Under the pieces are notes generated by a model, which made no database searches, had not been told where the DNA came from, and saw only the letters and a program-made list of their open reading frames with translations. Below, piece by piece: positions 1 through 8,766 of a stretch of 64,000 nt of DNA (positions are counted from its first letter, which is position 1; each line of letters opens with the position of its first letter). Source of the stretch: JAGVSR01 sp963786675 (lineage in GTDB: Bacteria > Pseudomonadota > Alphaproteobacteria > Rhizobiales > Hyphomicrobiaceae); assembly GCA_963786675.1 (NCBI GenBank), contig CAWAZY010000005.1, positions 248,001 through 312,000 of the forward strand, written 5' to 3'. The position numbers were made by a program, and so were the translations under genes.

Positions 1-143
1 CGCGCCAAGCATTGCATTTGTAAATCATAGCAGTCAGAAAAATCTATTTTCGAAATAGGCGGCGGCGGCTAGCACCGTTCCTCGGTTTAATTTTGGGCTC
101 GGAGTCAGTCATGTTCGGGCATCGAAAGGTACGGGGGTGAATC

Positions 144-1463
144 ATGGCCACGAATTCGATAGTGAATCTGCGACAGGATACCGCATTCATCCACGCCGCC
201 GGCAGAGCCGCTCAAGGACCTCTACGAGATCGGAGAGATCCCGCCGCTCGGGCATGTGCCGAAGAACATGTACGCGTGGGCCATCCGGCGCGAGCGCGAG
301 GGCGAGCCCGACACCGCGATGCAAATCGAGGTCGTGCCGACCTGGGAACTCGATAGCCATGACGTGCTCGTATTGGTGATGGCTGCCGGCATCAACTACA
401 ACGGAATTTGGGCGTCCCTTGGCACGCCGGTGTCGATGTTCGACGTTCACAATAGCCCTGTTCACGTCGCCGGATCGGATGCTTCGGGTATCGTCTGGGC
501 AGTTGGATCGGCGGTCAAGCGCTGGAAGGTCGGCGATGAAGTCGTCATTCATTGCAATCAGGACGACGGTGACGACGAGGAATGCAACGGTGGCGACCCG
601 ATGTTCTCGCTATCGCAGCGCATCTGGGGATACCAGACGCCGGATGGCTCCTTCTCGCAATTCTGCCGCGTGCAGGACCGCCAGCTACTGCAGCGGCCCA
701 AGCATCTGACCTGGGAAGAGAGTGCCTGCTACACGCTCGTGCTCGCCACGGCCTATCGTATGTTGTTCGGCCATCGGCCACATGTTCTGCGCCCCGGGCA
801 TAGCGTGCTCGTGTGGGGCGCTTCTGGGGGCTTGGCTCCATGGCCGTGCAGCTGTGCTCGACGGCTGGGGCCAATGCCATCGGCGTCATTTCGGACAGCG
901 ACAAGCGCGACTTCGTTTTGCAGCTGGGCGCGCGCAGCGTCCTCAATCGCAAGGACTTCAATTGCTGGGGCCAGATGCCCAAGGTGGGAACTGAGGCCTA
1001 TCAAGCCTGGTTCAAGGAAGCGCGGCGCTTCGGCAGCGCCATCTGGGAAACGACTGGCAAGGGCAACAACGTCGATATCGTTTTTGAACACCCGGGAGAA
1101 TTGACATTTCCCGTGTCCGTCTTCGTGGTGAAGCGCGGGGGCATGGTCGTCACTTGCGCCGGAACGACCGGCTACAATCTGACCCTCGATGCACGTTATC
1201 TCTGGATGCATCAGAAGCGGGTGCAGGGATCCCATTTTGCGCATTTGAAGCAGGCGAGCCTCGCCAACAGGCTGGTGATCGAGAGGCGCATCGATCCGTG
1301 CATGTCTGAAGTCTACTCTTGGGATCACATTCCCAAGGCGCACATGCAGATGTACCGCAACCAGCACAAGCCGGGGAACATGGCCGCGCTGGTCTGTGCG
1401 CCCACGACGGGCCTCAAGACCCTGGAAGATAGCAGGGAAGCCAGCCGGGCACGTTTTGGCTGA
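144..1463 (+). pseudogene. ccr: Crotonyl-CoA carboxylase/reductase, interrupted by two apparent frameshifts
   Basis: The product would make ethylmalonyl-CoA from crotonyl-CoA, CO2 and NADPH, the key step of the ethylmalonyl-CoA pathway. Family hallmarks are clear: a MYAWAIRRE-type start region, GSDASGIVWAVG, the run HCNQDDGDDEECNGGDPMFS, VWGASGGL (nucleotide-binding loop) and the C-terminal YKNQHKPGNMA-like segment (YRNQHKPGNMA). The ATG at 144 follows a G-rich ribosome site. The reading frame changes twice: near 195-210, before the conserved LKDLYEIGEIPPLGHVP stretch, and at the G-run 826-830, where a sixth G would restore the frame between VWGASGGL and GSMAVQL. With both corrected the protein would be about 440 residues, normal for the family. 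It is either a real pseudogene or sequence error; since every conserved block is intact, error seems likely. Confidence 0.85.
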
Positions 1464-1512
1464 TAGTCTGTTCCTAACCCTCGTGTGGTCTGCCCCGCAC
1501 GGGTCTGTAATA

Positions 1513-1542
1513 GAGGGCCGCCGTCAAAGACGCGCGGCCCTC
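1513..1542. terminator. Hairpin between converging ccr and VOC genes
   Basis: A 9-bp perfect stem, GAGGGCCGC (1513-1521) with GCGGCCCTC (1534-1542), separates two converging genes and overlaps the stop codon of the minus-strand gene. There is no strong T-run, so termination activity is inferred from position and stem strength only. Confidence 0.45.
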
Positions 1543-2839
1543 AATCGTACATGAAGAACGGATTGTTGGGCTTGGAGGCGCTAGAGCTCTTCTTCGGAGA
1601 TGGGGTGGCTTTGGCGCGGCGCTGAGGCTTTGGCCGTTCCTTTTTTGGCTGGCTGATGGTCGCTTTCGCCGCGTCAGACTTTTCGGCATTGCCGTCTGTA
1701 CTTGAAGGATTGGCCGCGGCCGTCGGTGCCTCATCCGGCTCGGGCTCGCTGAGATCCGTGTCGGGCTCTGGTTCGGCAAGCGGAGCGGGATCCACCGCCT
1801 TGGAGTTGTCACCGAGCGATCCGGTCGTCGCGGGTGGCGGCGCCGTGGCGGGAGTTGCCGCGGCTGTTGCGCTGGCTGGCTGTTCGATGCGGGCTTGTGG
1901 TGTGTCGTCCGCTTGGGGAGCGGGGTCGGGCGCCTTGGCGGATTGCGATGGTTTTGGCCCGGCAGGTGCTGAGTCCGGTCCCCGCGATTGCGTTTCCGGC
2001 TTTGGCGCGATGCGGACTTCCCGCTCACGCACGAGCTGGCTTTTCAGGCGTGTCGCTTCCGTTTCCGCCGATTGGCGCGCGGTGCGTTCCCGCGACAGTG
2101 CCTCACGGATGGTGGCCGCGGTCCGCGAAGCTTCGCGCCGCGCATGCGCTTCGCGATCCAGCGCGGTTCGCAGAGCGTCCCGTTCGCGGCGCACGTCGTC
2201 AATACCGGCGGTTGAGGATTGACGCGCATCCGCCGCGGCAGGCGCTGCGCTGGCTAGCCCCGCGCGCAAAGCGGCGGCGGGTGGCATATCCAGCATGGCG
2301 ACTGCGGCAACCGAGACGAGCGCCACCGCGGCGACGCCGGCGGCGAGCACCGATTGAACTTTGGTTGGTGGCGGCAGGACTTCGCCATCGCTGCTGCTGG
2401 GCGAGGCCCCGCGCGACGCGTCGCTGACGAGCGAGCGCCAGGGCGAGTAGGCGCCGAAGTTCCAGACATGGCCTTCAGGGTCGCGCGCGGCATAGGCCCG
2501 GTCGCCCGCTTCGTCGCTGCCGAATTCCAGGACGATTTCCGCGCCGGCGTTCTTGGCGCGCTGGAAATGGGCTTCGACGTCCTCGACCGCGACGTAGCAA
2601 CTTTGTGTCCCGATGCCTCCGAGTTCATCCGGCTGGCGCAACAGGCTGTCGAGCACCGATTGCCCGACGGGGCCGATCATGAGTAAGCCGTGCCCGTAGG
2701 ACAGTTCGGCGTAGGCGATCGTGCCGTCAGGATCATGGACCACTGACCGCTGGTCGAAGCCGAACGTCTGCGTCAGCCAATCAATGGCCGCCGCGACGTC
2801 CCGGTAGCGGATCAGAGGTACGAGACCAGTCGATGGCAT
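1541..2839 (-). CDS. VOC-domain protein with membrane segment, coiled coil and basic tail
   Basis: About 432 residues. Residues 5-132 form a glyoxalase/bleomycin-resistance (VOC) domain: LIRYRDVAAAIDWL at the start and the typical DPEGHVWNFGAY end. A linker leads to a probable membrane helix (about 163-184), then a charged Arg/Glu/Ala-rich coiled coil (about 213-276), a long Pro/Ala/Thr linker and a Lys/Arg-rich tail ending in NPFFMYD. I chose the ATG at 2839 because AAGGA lies about 7 bases upstream and the VOC fold begins at once; a longer reading to 2902 has no such site. VOC domains usually bind metals and act on small molecules, but the substrate cannot be told here. The architecture suggests a VOC domain tethered to the inner membrane with a long periplasmic part. 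Confidence 0.75.
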   Translation of the reverse strand: MPSTGLVPLIRYRDVAAAIDWLTQTFGFDQRSVVHDPDGTIAYAELSYGHGLLMIGPVGQSVLDSLLRQPDELGGIGTQSCYVAVEDVEAHFQRAKNAGAEIVLEFGSDEAGDRAYAARDPEGHVWNFGAYSPWRSLVSDASRGASPSSSDGEVLPPPTKVQSVLAAGVAAVALVSVAAVAMLDMPPAAALRAGLASAAPAAADARQSSTAGIDDVRRERDALRTALDREAHARREASRTAATIREALSRERTARQSAETEATRLKSQLVREREVRIAPKPETQSRGPDSAPAGPKPSQSAKAPDPAPQADDTPQARIEQPASATAAATPATAPPPATTGSLGDNSKAVDPAPLAEPEPDTDLSEPEPDEAPTAAANPSSTDGNAEKSDAAKATISQPKKERPKPQRRAKATPSPKKSSSASKPNNPFFMYD

Positions 2840-3052
2840 CAAAATTCCTTGCACGCGCAGCTTAGAGTTCGCCCCGTCCCGACGGCGGCAGTCCATGCTC
2901 AAGACGCTGCAAGCGCACGCGGCGCGTCCTTCCGGACGCGCTGAAATGATGCGCCGTTACGCGAGAATCGGTCAACGCCCAAGCCCGCTTACTTTGACGG
3001 ATTGTGACAGCGATGACTAGTGCGTGTGGAACACGGCCCACCGCAGCCTGGG

Positions 3053-3709
3053 TCAGCTTTGCGGCGACGGCCAGAGCTGTTTGAGGCGGGCATCGCGCCC
3101 GCAGCCATTGCGGTAATACCGGTATCTTAGGGGATTTTTCTTATAGTAATTCTGATGATAATTCTCCGCCGCGGTAAATTTCCCGGCCGGCAGGATCGCG
3201 ACGGCAATCTCGCCCAGGTCGCCCCGGCGACGGGCCAGATCGTCCTTGCTTTTTTGGGCTGCGGCGGCCTGTTCGGGCCCGAACGTGAAGATCGCCGGGC
3301 GGTAGGATGCGCCCCGGTCACAGAATTGGCCGCCGCCGTCGAGGAAATCCACGTGGCGCCAGTAGTAGTCCAGAAGGTCCTGGTAGCTGACGCGCTTCGG
3401 GTCGAAGCGCACCAGAAGCGCCTCATAGTGGCCAGTGTGATCGCGATAGGACGGGTTGGCGGATTTTCCGCCCGTATAGCCTGAGATTGTCTCGACGACG
3501 CCGTCCACCTTGTCGAAATCGCTTTCGGTGCACCAGAAGCAGCCCGAGGCGAAAATCGCTTCGGACAGTCCAGGCGCCGCTGGCTTCAACGGCAACTGGG
3601 TCTGATCGTTCTGTTCATCCGCGCGCAATTCCATTGGCCCCGTCGCAAGCGTCACGGCAAATGCTGCCAGAAGCGCAATGATCAAGGACAGCGTCGCGGC
3701 GCGCGTCAT
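3053..3709 (-). CDS. msrA: Peptide-methionine (S)-S-oxide reductase, exported
   Basis: MsrA reduces the S form of methionine sulfoxide in proteins. The family core is clear: GCFWCTESDFDKVDGV with catalytic Cys57 and a second Cys60, then SGYTGG, the NPSYRDHTGHYEA segment and YYWRHVDFLDGGGQFCDRG. Residues 1-31 form a Sec-type signal peptide (a hydrophobic run after Met-Thr-Arg, ending near LRADE), so the enzyme should work in the periplasm. It lies 53 bases downstream of msrB on the same strand, probably one operon repairing oxidised envelope proteins. The length, 218 residues including the signal, is normal. Confidence 0.93.
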   Translation of the reverse strand: MTRAATLSLIIALLAAFAVTLATGPMELRADEQNDQTQLPLKPAAPGLSEAIFASGCFWCTESDFDKVDGVVETISGYTGGKSANPSYRDHTGHYEALLVRFDPKRVSYQDLLDYYWRHVDFLDGGGQFCDRGASYRPAIFTFGPEQAAAAQKSKDDLARRRGDLGEIAVAILPAGKFTAAENYHQNYYKKNPLRYRYYRNGCGRDARLKQLWPSPQS

Positions 3710-3762
3710 GGGGCAAGGTCTCCGTTGATTGGGGCCAAAACGTCCTACAGCAGAGCTGGCCG

Positions 3763-4287
3763 TCAGGTGCCCTGCTTCCCACCCTCCGCGGGCACGAACG
3801 TCATGGCGACGCCATTCATGCAGTAGCGCTTGCCGGTGGGTGCTGGACCGTCATCGAAGACATGGCCGAGATGGCCGCCGCACCGGCTGCAATGAATTTC
3901 CGTTCGCGGGTAGATCAACTTGAAGTCGGTCGATGACCCCACGGCGTTCTCGATCGGCTGATAGAAACTCGGCCAGCCGGTACCGCTGTCGAACTTCGTT
4001 TCCGATGTGAACAGGGCTTGGTTACAGCCCGCGCAGTGGTAGGTGCCCGGCGCGTAGGTCTTGTCGAGTGGGCTGGTGCCAGCGCGCTCGGTGCCATGAC
4101 GGCGCAGGACCTGATACTGCTCAGGGGTCAGAATGGCCTTCCACTCGGCTTCGGTCTTGGTCACCTCGAATGTCTCCTTGTCGCTGGCGGCCTTTGCTCC
4201 GGTCCGGATGCCCGACATGCCCGTCGCACCGGCCAGGGCGCCGGCCAGAGAAAGTCCGGCAAAGGTGAATGTGCGTCGGTCGAGCAT
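3763..4287 (-). CDS. msrB: Peptide-methionine (R)-S-oxide reductase with twin-arginine-like signal
   Basis: MsrB reduces the R form of methionine sulfoxide. Zinc ligands are visible as two CxxC pairs (Cys85/Cys88 in HCAGC and Cys133/Cys136 in HCSRCGGHLGHVF), and the catalytic Cys156 sits in KRYCMNG. The N-terminus MLDRRTFTFAGLSLAGALAG carries a twin-arginine motif before a hydrophobic stretch, which suggests Tat export of the folded, zinc-loaded enzyme. It is the first gene of a probable msrB-msrA operon. The 174-residue length fits an MsrB domain plus signal. Confidence 0.93.
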   Translation of the reverse strand: MLDRRTFTFAGLSLAGALAGATGMSGIRTGAKAASDKETFEVTKTEAEWKAILTPEQYQVLRRHGTERAGTSPLDKTYAPGTYHCAGCNQALFTSETKFDSGTGWPSFYQPIENAVGSSTDFKLIYPRTEIHCSRCGGHLGHVFDDGPAPTGKRYCMNGVAMTFVPAEGGKQGT

Positions 4288-4415
4288 GGATCAGGCTCCA
4301 GGAACGGGTTGGGTCGCACGGCCCGCGCATCGGGCCGCCGGCTGTCCTTCATGGTGCAACATACGCAAGAAACTGGGCGAAAGTTTCGAGACCGCACGGA
4401 TTCTTCCCCATCTCC

Positions 4416-5141
4416 TCAGTCTATGCCGGGAAGGAGGCGCTCCAGAACAATCTCGCCGGTCGTGATCCGGCAGACCGCGGCCAGGGCTTCCACGCCCGCC
4501 GCGCGGGCTGAAATCAGCGCCGCCGCGTACTTTGGGTCGATATCGCCGGCAATGGCGAAGCGCTCCACGTCCCCCCGCTGGATCAGATACACCATGACCG
4601 CGCGATGCCCCTCCGCGACCATGGCGGTCAATTCCTCCAGGTGCTTCACGCCGCGCTCGGTCTTGCTGTCGGGAAACTCCGCCAGCCCCTTGCTGCGTAG
4701 CAGGTGGACATTCTTGATCTCGACGTAGGCGAGGCCCTTCTGCGGATCTTCCAGCAGGAGATCGATCCGGCTCGATTGGCCGTACTTCACTTCGCGGCGC
4801 AGGCTGGCGTAGCCGGCCAGCGGCGGAATGCGGTCTGCGGCTATGGCTTCGGCAACCACCGCATTGGGATGGCCGGTATTGATGCCGACCAGCGTCTTCG
4901 TGCGGCCCTGGGCAAGCTCGACGAGTTCCAGCGTATGGCGGTATTTTCGCGTGGGACTATCGCTTTCGGACAGCCAGACGGTCAGGCCCGGATCGCACAG
5001 CCCCTGCATTGACCCCGTGTTGGGACAGGTGGCCGTGACGGCGGTGCCGTCGTCGAGGGTCACATCGGCGAGGAACCGCTTGTAGCGCTTGTCCAGCCGG
5101 GCGCGCAGAAGGGGCGTTTTGAACTGCATAGGGCGTGGCAT
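4416..5141 (-). CDS. sfsA: SfsA family DNA/RNA nuclease-like protein
   Basis: A 241-residue full-length SfsA protein. Diagnostic segments are RLDKRYKRFLADV near the start, CPNTGSMQGLCDPG, VGINTGHPN, SSRIDLLLED and YVEIKNVHL, the last two resembling the PD-(D/E)xK nuclease core. In E. coli sfsA was named for a sugar-fermentation phenotype and the protein binds DNA; its cellular role remains loosely defined. The gene is divergent from the CinA-type gene at 5280, with about 140 bases between them for both promoters. Confidence 0.92.
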   Translation of the reverse strand: MPRPMQFKTPLLRARLDKRYKRFLADVTLDDGTAVTATCPNTGSMQGLCDPGLTVWLSESDSPTRKYRHTLELVELAQGRTKTLVGINTGHPNAVVAEAIAADRIPPLAGYASLRREVKYGQSSRIDLLLEDPQKGLAYVEIKNVHLLRSKGLAEFPDSKTERGVKHLEELTAMVAEGHRAVMVYLIQRGDVERFAIAGDIDPKYAAALISARAAGVEALAAVCRITTGEIVLERLLPGID

Positions 5142-5279
5142 AGAGGTACAGGGAAGGGTGCGGCAACAGATTTCTCGTTATACTGCGCACGCTTCCGGTG
5201 CGGGCGCGCACGTCGACGCTGCCCGATGCGCGCCCGTTCCAGACGCACCACATCGCAACAGGCCAGACGTACCGTGAGC

Positions 5280-6026
5280 ATGACATCCACAGTGACCGCC
5301 GCTCTGCTCGTGATCGGGGACGAGATCTTGTCGGGGCGGACCAAGGACCGGAACATCGGCACCATTGCCGACCGGATGACGGAAATCGGCATCGCCTTGA
5401 AAGAGGTCCGGGTGGTCGCCGACGACGAGGCGGCGATCATCGAAGCCGTGAACGCGCTGCGGTCCCGTTACACGTATCTTTTCACAACCGGCGGCATCGG
5501 TCCGACCCACGATGACATCACGGCGGGTAGCATCGCCAAGGCTTTCGGCGTTGGCATTGATGTCGATCCGCGTGCCGTTGCCATCATGAAGCCGGCCTAC
5601 GAAAAGCGCGGGATCGAACTCAACGCGGCGCGCATGCGCATGGCGCGCATCCCTGAGGGCGCCGACTTGCTGGTCAACGAAGTGTCGGTCGCGCCCGGCT
5701 TCAAGATGGGCAACGTGTTCGTCATGGCCGGCGTACCGGCCATCATGGAGTCGATGCTCTCCTGCGCCATCCCGCATCTCCAAACCGGTGCGCGCGTTCT
5801 GTCCCGCTCCATCATCGTCCAGCATGCCGAAGGGGAGATCGCCGAACTGCTCGGCGCGCATCAGGCGGCATGGCCGTCGGTCGCCATGGGCAGCTATCCG
5901 GCGTTCAAGGACGGTCAATATTCGACGGACCTCGTGCTGCGGTCCGGCGATGACACTGCTCTGACACAAGCTGCGCGGGAACTGCGCGAAAAGTTGGAAG
6001 CGGCGGGCTATAAATACAATATATAA
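5280..6026 (+). CDS. CinA-type molybdopterin-binding domain protein
   Basis: A 248-residue protein made only of the molybdopterin-binding (MoaB/MogA-like) fold found at the N-terminus of CinA: ALLVIGDEILSGRTKDRN near the start, FTTGGIGPTHDDIT in the middle and VFVMAGVPAIMESML. The C-terminal nicotinamide deamidase domain of full CinA is absent, as is common for alphaproteobacterial members. The ATG at 5280 is preferred because the domain begins there; a GTG six bases earlier is possible. The function is uncertain; pyrophosphatase activity on nucleotide derivatives is known for some relatives. The gene ends in a short AT-rich stretch (ATATATAA) unlike its surroundings. Confidence 0.85.
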   Translation: MTSTVTAALLVIGDEILSGRTKDRNIGTIADRMTEIGIALKEVRVVADDEAAIIEAVNALRSRYTYLFTTGGIGPTHDDITAGSIAKAFGVGIDVDPRAVAIMKPAYEKRGIELNAARMRMARIPEGADLLVNEVSVAPGFKMGNVFVMAGVPAIMESMLSCAIPHLQTGARVLSRSIIVQHAEGEIAELLGAHQAAWPSVAMGSYPAFKDGQYSTDLVLRSGDDTALTQAARELREKLEAAGYKYNI

Positions 6027-6217
6027 AACAACAACTTGCATTAATTCATTGAAGAACTTTTGAACGTCGTTCGTCAATACGGCGCGCGACGGTTTGGGAA
6101 CTCCCTCAGGCCCGTGGGGTTTGCTCAGTTGCGGCCCAGTTAAGGACGGTGACGCGACGGAGAGCGGGGGCGCTCTGTCCACCAGGTCCGCTAGGTTCAA
6201 CGGGTGGGAGTGCCCCT

Positions 6218-7831
6218 ATGATCGGTCTGAAGTTTGCAGCGTCCGCTGGACGCCGCCGTGCCGCGCACGCGATTTTTTCCAAATTGCTTTCGACGATCGC
6301 TGCCGCGCTGCCAGTCGTCGTTGTGGCCGGCTCTGCGAGCCTCGTCGTGGGCATGGACAGTGCCGAGGCCAAGGGGCCTGGCCGCACCTACTGCTTCTAC
6401 AAAACCTGCCACCGCGTGAAGACGATTGCGGAAACGAAAGCACTGATCGGCCGCGATATGACGCTGACCGCCTCGTTCTACGACAGCTGCAAGAAGGACA
6501 AGTTCAACCCCTGCGGTCTGACGTCGTCGGGAGCGCGTTTCGAACCGGGTCGCGCCGACAACGCAGCCAGTCCTATTCTTCCCGACGGAACCGTGGCGCT
6601 CGTCTGGTCGGACGCGACGGGCGAAGCCGTCGTCCTGCGCATCAACAATGCCGGGCCCTACTGGGGCGACCGCAAGCTCGATCTGTCGCGCGCGGCGGCC
6701 CAGAAGCTTGGCGTTAAAGGTGTCGGCAAGGTGAAGCTGCGCGTCCTGAAGGCGCCGACCGACGCTGAAGCCCGCTATGTGAAGAATTGCGTGTATGAGG
6801 CCGTGCCGGGTCCCATCGGCAAATTCGCCAGTCTCGATGCGGCGCATGGCGCCATGTCGGTGATGGTGGCCATGGGGCTGCCGTCGACCAAGGGCCTCGC
6901 CGGTGCCACCGGAGCGCCCGCTATCGCACTTGCTGCCAATGGCGCCGCGGAGAGCGTCGATCCGGCCTCGGATCTCACCGTGGCCTTCAAGTCGCCCATC
7001 GTGCCGCGCTTTGACGTGCCCGATGGCGGTTTCAAGTCCGCGCTCTTGGCGCAGGTTGACGTGGAAGGCCGGCTGCGCGCGTCCGCCAATGTGGCCACCG
7101 CGTCACCGGTTGCTCTGACGCGTGAGGCGTCCATCGATGCGCGTCCGCTTGCAGCCAGCGTGACACCGGTCGCGGCGGCGCAAGCCGTCACGGCTGTCGC
7201 GCCCCCGCGCCGTTCCCTTCAATCCGAGCCGCTGTCCGGTAAGACCATCCGATCCGCCGATGTCGCGCCGGTCAAGGCGGAAACAGCACCGGCCCCGGTG
7301 CGGGCCAAGCCGAAGGCACGTAGTGCGAAGGCGGCCGTAGAAACACCAAAGCCCGTTCGCCGCGCGGCCAAGCGTTCTGAGAAGGCAAAGACACAAATGC
7401 CCGCCACGGCGGCACGTGTCACGGCGACCCGCAAGCCGACCGTCAGCCAGCAGCCATCCACGAAGATGCGGTCGGCGCGCGCGCGGCACGAGGCCGAGAC
7501 GGGTGAGATCCGCGTCGGGTTCACCACCTACGCCGAAGAGCGCTACCGCAAGCCGGCGAAGGTCGCGGGACTTCGCAAGGCGAAGACCACCAAGACCGCC
7601 AAGGGAGGCGCCAAGATCACGCCGCCGCCCGCCACGGCCCTTGCCGCGGGTCAACCCGGGCCTTCGCGCGTGAAGCGCGCCCAGTTGCCGAAATCGCACG
7701 GCCGTTCCGCCGCGCTCAAGAAGGCCGGTGGCTGGCAGTCGTCGGCGATCCTGGAACGTTCCCTACGATCGTCCGATGGCAACGACGTCGATACGCATTC
7801 TCGGACCCGCGCCGCGGATCCCGGCCGGTGA
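6218..7831 (+). CDS. Exported RlpA-fold protein with long Ala/Lys-rich tail
   Basis: About 537 residues, starting at an ATG 8 bases after GGGAG. Residues 15-52 form a long signal peptide or anchor ending near DSAEAKG. A double-psi beta-barrel of the RlpA type follows (about 83-178): TASFYD, TSSGARFEP, LPDGTVALV, VLRINNAGPY and RKLDLSRAAAQKLG. The remaining 350 residues are low-complexity, rich in Ala, Pro, Lys and Arg, with no recognised domain. In RlpA the equivalent barrel cleaves naked glycan strands, but here the usual SGE and NDRGP positions read SGA and NNAGP (alignment by eye), so glycan binding without cleavage is plausible. The gene stands alone and converges on the gene ending at 7920. 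Confidence 0.7.
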   Translation: MIGLKFAASAGRRRAAHAIFSKLLSTIAAALPVVVVAGSASLVVGMDSAEAKGPGRTYCFYKTCHRVKTIAETKALIGRDMTLTASFYDSCKKDKFNPCGLTSSGARFEPGRADNAASPILPDGTVALVWSDATGEAVVLRINNAGPYWGDRKLDLSRAAAQKLGVKGVGKVKLRVLKAPTDAEARYVKNCVYEAVPGPIGKFASLDAAHGAMSVMVAMGLPSTKGLAGATGAPAIALAANGAAESVDPASDLTVAFKSPIVPRFDVPDGGFKSALLAQVDVEGRLRASANVATASPVALTREASIDARPLAASVTPVAAAQAVTAVAPPRRSLQSEPLSGKTIRSADVAPVKAETAPAPVRAKPKARSAKAAVETPKPVRRAAKRSEKAKTQMPATAARVTATRKPTVSQQPSTKMRSARARHEAETGEIRVGFTTYAEERYRKPAKVAGLRKAKTTKTAKGGAKITPPPATALAAGQPGPSRVKRAQLPKSHGRSAALKKAGGWQSSAILERSLRSSDGNDVDTHSRTRAADPGR

Positions 7832-7919
7832 GTTGCTGGATGAGCGCGACGACCAGCGTGGGCCCGTCATGCGGACCCAACCGTCGGCGCTCGTTTAACA
7901 AGATGAGCGGACGGCGCCG

Positions 7920-8567
7920 TCAGACCGGCAAGGGGCCAAGCTTGGTCGAAAGCGCGGCTTCACCGTCTTCCGCGAGCGGGGTCTCGCCGGGCAGGATGTC
8001 GCTTTCCGGCGCGTCTTCGCTGAACAGATCGTAATGGACTTCGAGCGTATCGAGGAACATTGCGACGAGGTCGAGCAGCGTCCCGAGCCGGATTCGGTGG
8101 GCGACAAGAAATTCTTCCGTCACGGGTAAGGGCTGACCTTCCGGCGGTTGCGCGGCATCGTCCGCCAATAGCCCGCGCGAGCGCAGAAACGCCAGGGTCC
8201 CGCCCCCGGTCTCGAAATCCTGTCCCGCCTGATCGCCAAAATCGGCAACGGCCTCGATCAGAATTGCCGTGCCGGCATTGTAGAGCCGTGCGACGGCGCC
8301 AAAGCGTGTGTCACGGTGCGCGACGTCCTCGGCGCGCTCGCGCGACTTGAGGATGCGCGCGATGAGAACCTGCTCCAGCATCCGCACCGCCTCGAACGCG
8401 GCGCGCTCCTTGGCCCGCGTACGGGCGATGTCCTCACCATCGCGCGTTTCCCCGCCGTGCCATGAGAGGCGCGACGCCAACAGATCCTCGCCCGCGGCGA
8501 GCGCGGCATCGAGATTGTCGGCCAAGAGATAAACGTTCGGTGGAATATAAGGCATCGGCACTGTCAT
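7920..8567 (-). CDS. Conserved-looking protein of unknown function downstream of topA
   Basis: 215 residues from the ATG at 8567 (MTVPMPYIPPNVYLLADNLD). I do not recognise the family. It is acidic and mostly helical by composition, with a stretch rich in Glu/Arg (KERAAFEAVRMLEQVLIARI) and no signal peptide or membrane segment. In the raw sequence its frame is open to the topA frame, giving one 1194-codon reading. I separate them because a proper topA stop appears at 8767-8769 in another frame and this protein has its own plausible start 200 bases later. It is probably cotranscribed with topA. Confidence 0.55.
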   Translation of the reverse strand: MTVPMPYIPPNVYLLADNLDAALAAGEDLLASRLSWHGGETRDGEDIARTRAKERAAFEAVRMLEQVLIARILKSRERAEDVAHRDTRFGAVARLYNAGTAILIEAVADFGDQAGQDFETGGGTLAFLRSRGLLADDAAQPPEGQPLPVTEEFLVAHRIRLGTLLDLVAMFLDTLEVHYDLFSEDAPESDILPGETPLAEDGEAALSTKLGPLPV

Positions 8568-8766
8568 GGATGAGGACCTTGGCACACGCCAAACCTGCTC
8601 CGCCCATGCACACGCAAGGCGAACAAGTTCCTGGGACATTGCCTGATTTGTGCGAACGGCACCCGCGGCGATTGGGGGCTGTTGAGAGGCCGTGGACGGG
8701 GCGGGGAAAACCGGGCGCGCGTGCAGACCGCAGCGGCCCCGCCCAACGCCCGTTCTTCCGCTGTCC

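Noticed and set aside
5178..6200. 340-codon reading opposite the CinA-type gene
   Set aside because: Antisense shadow of a recognisable domain.
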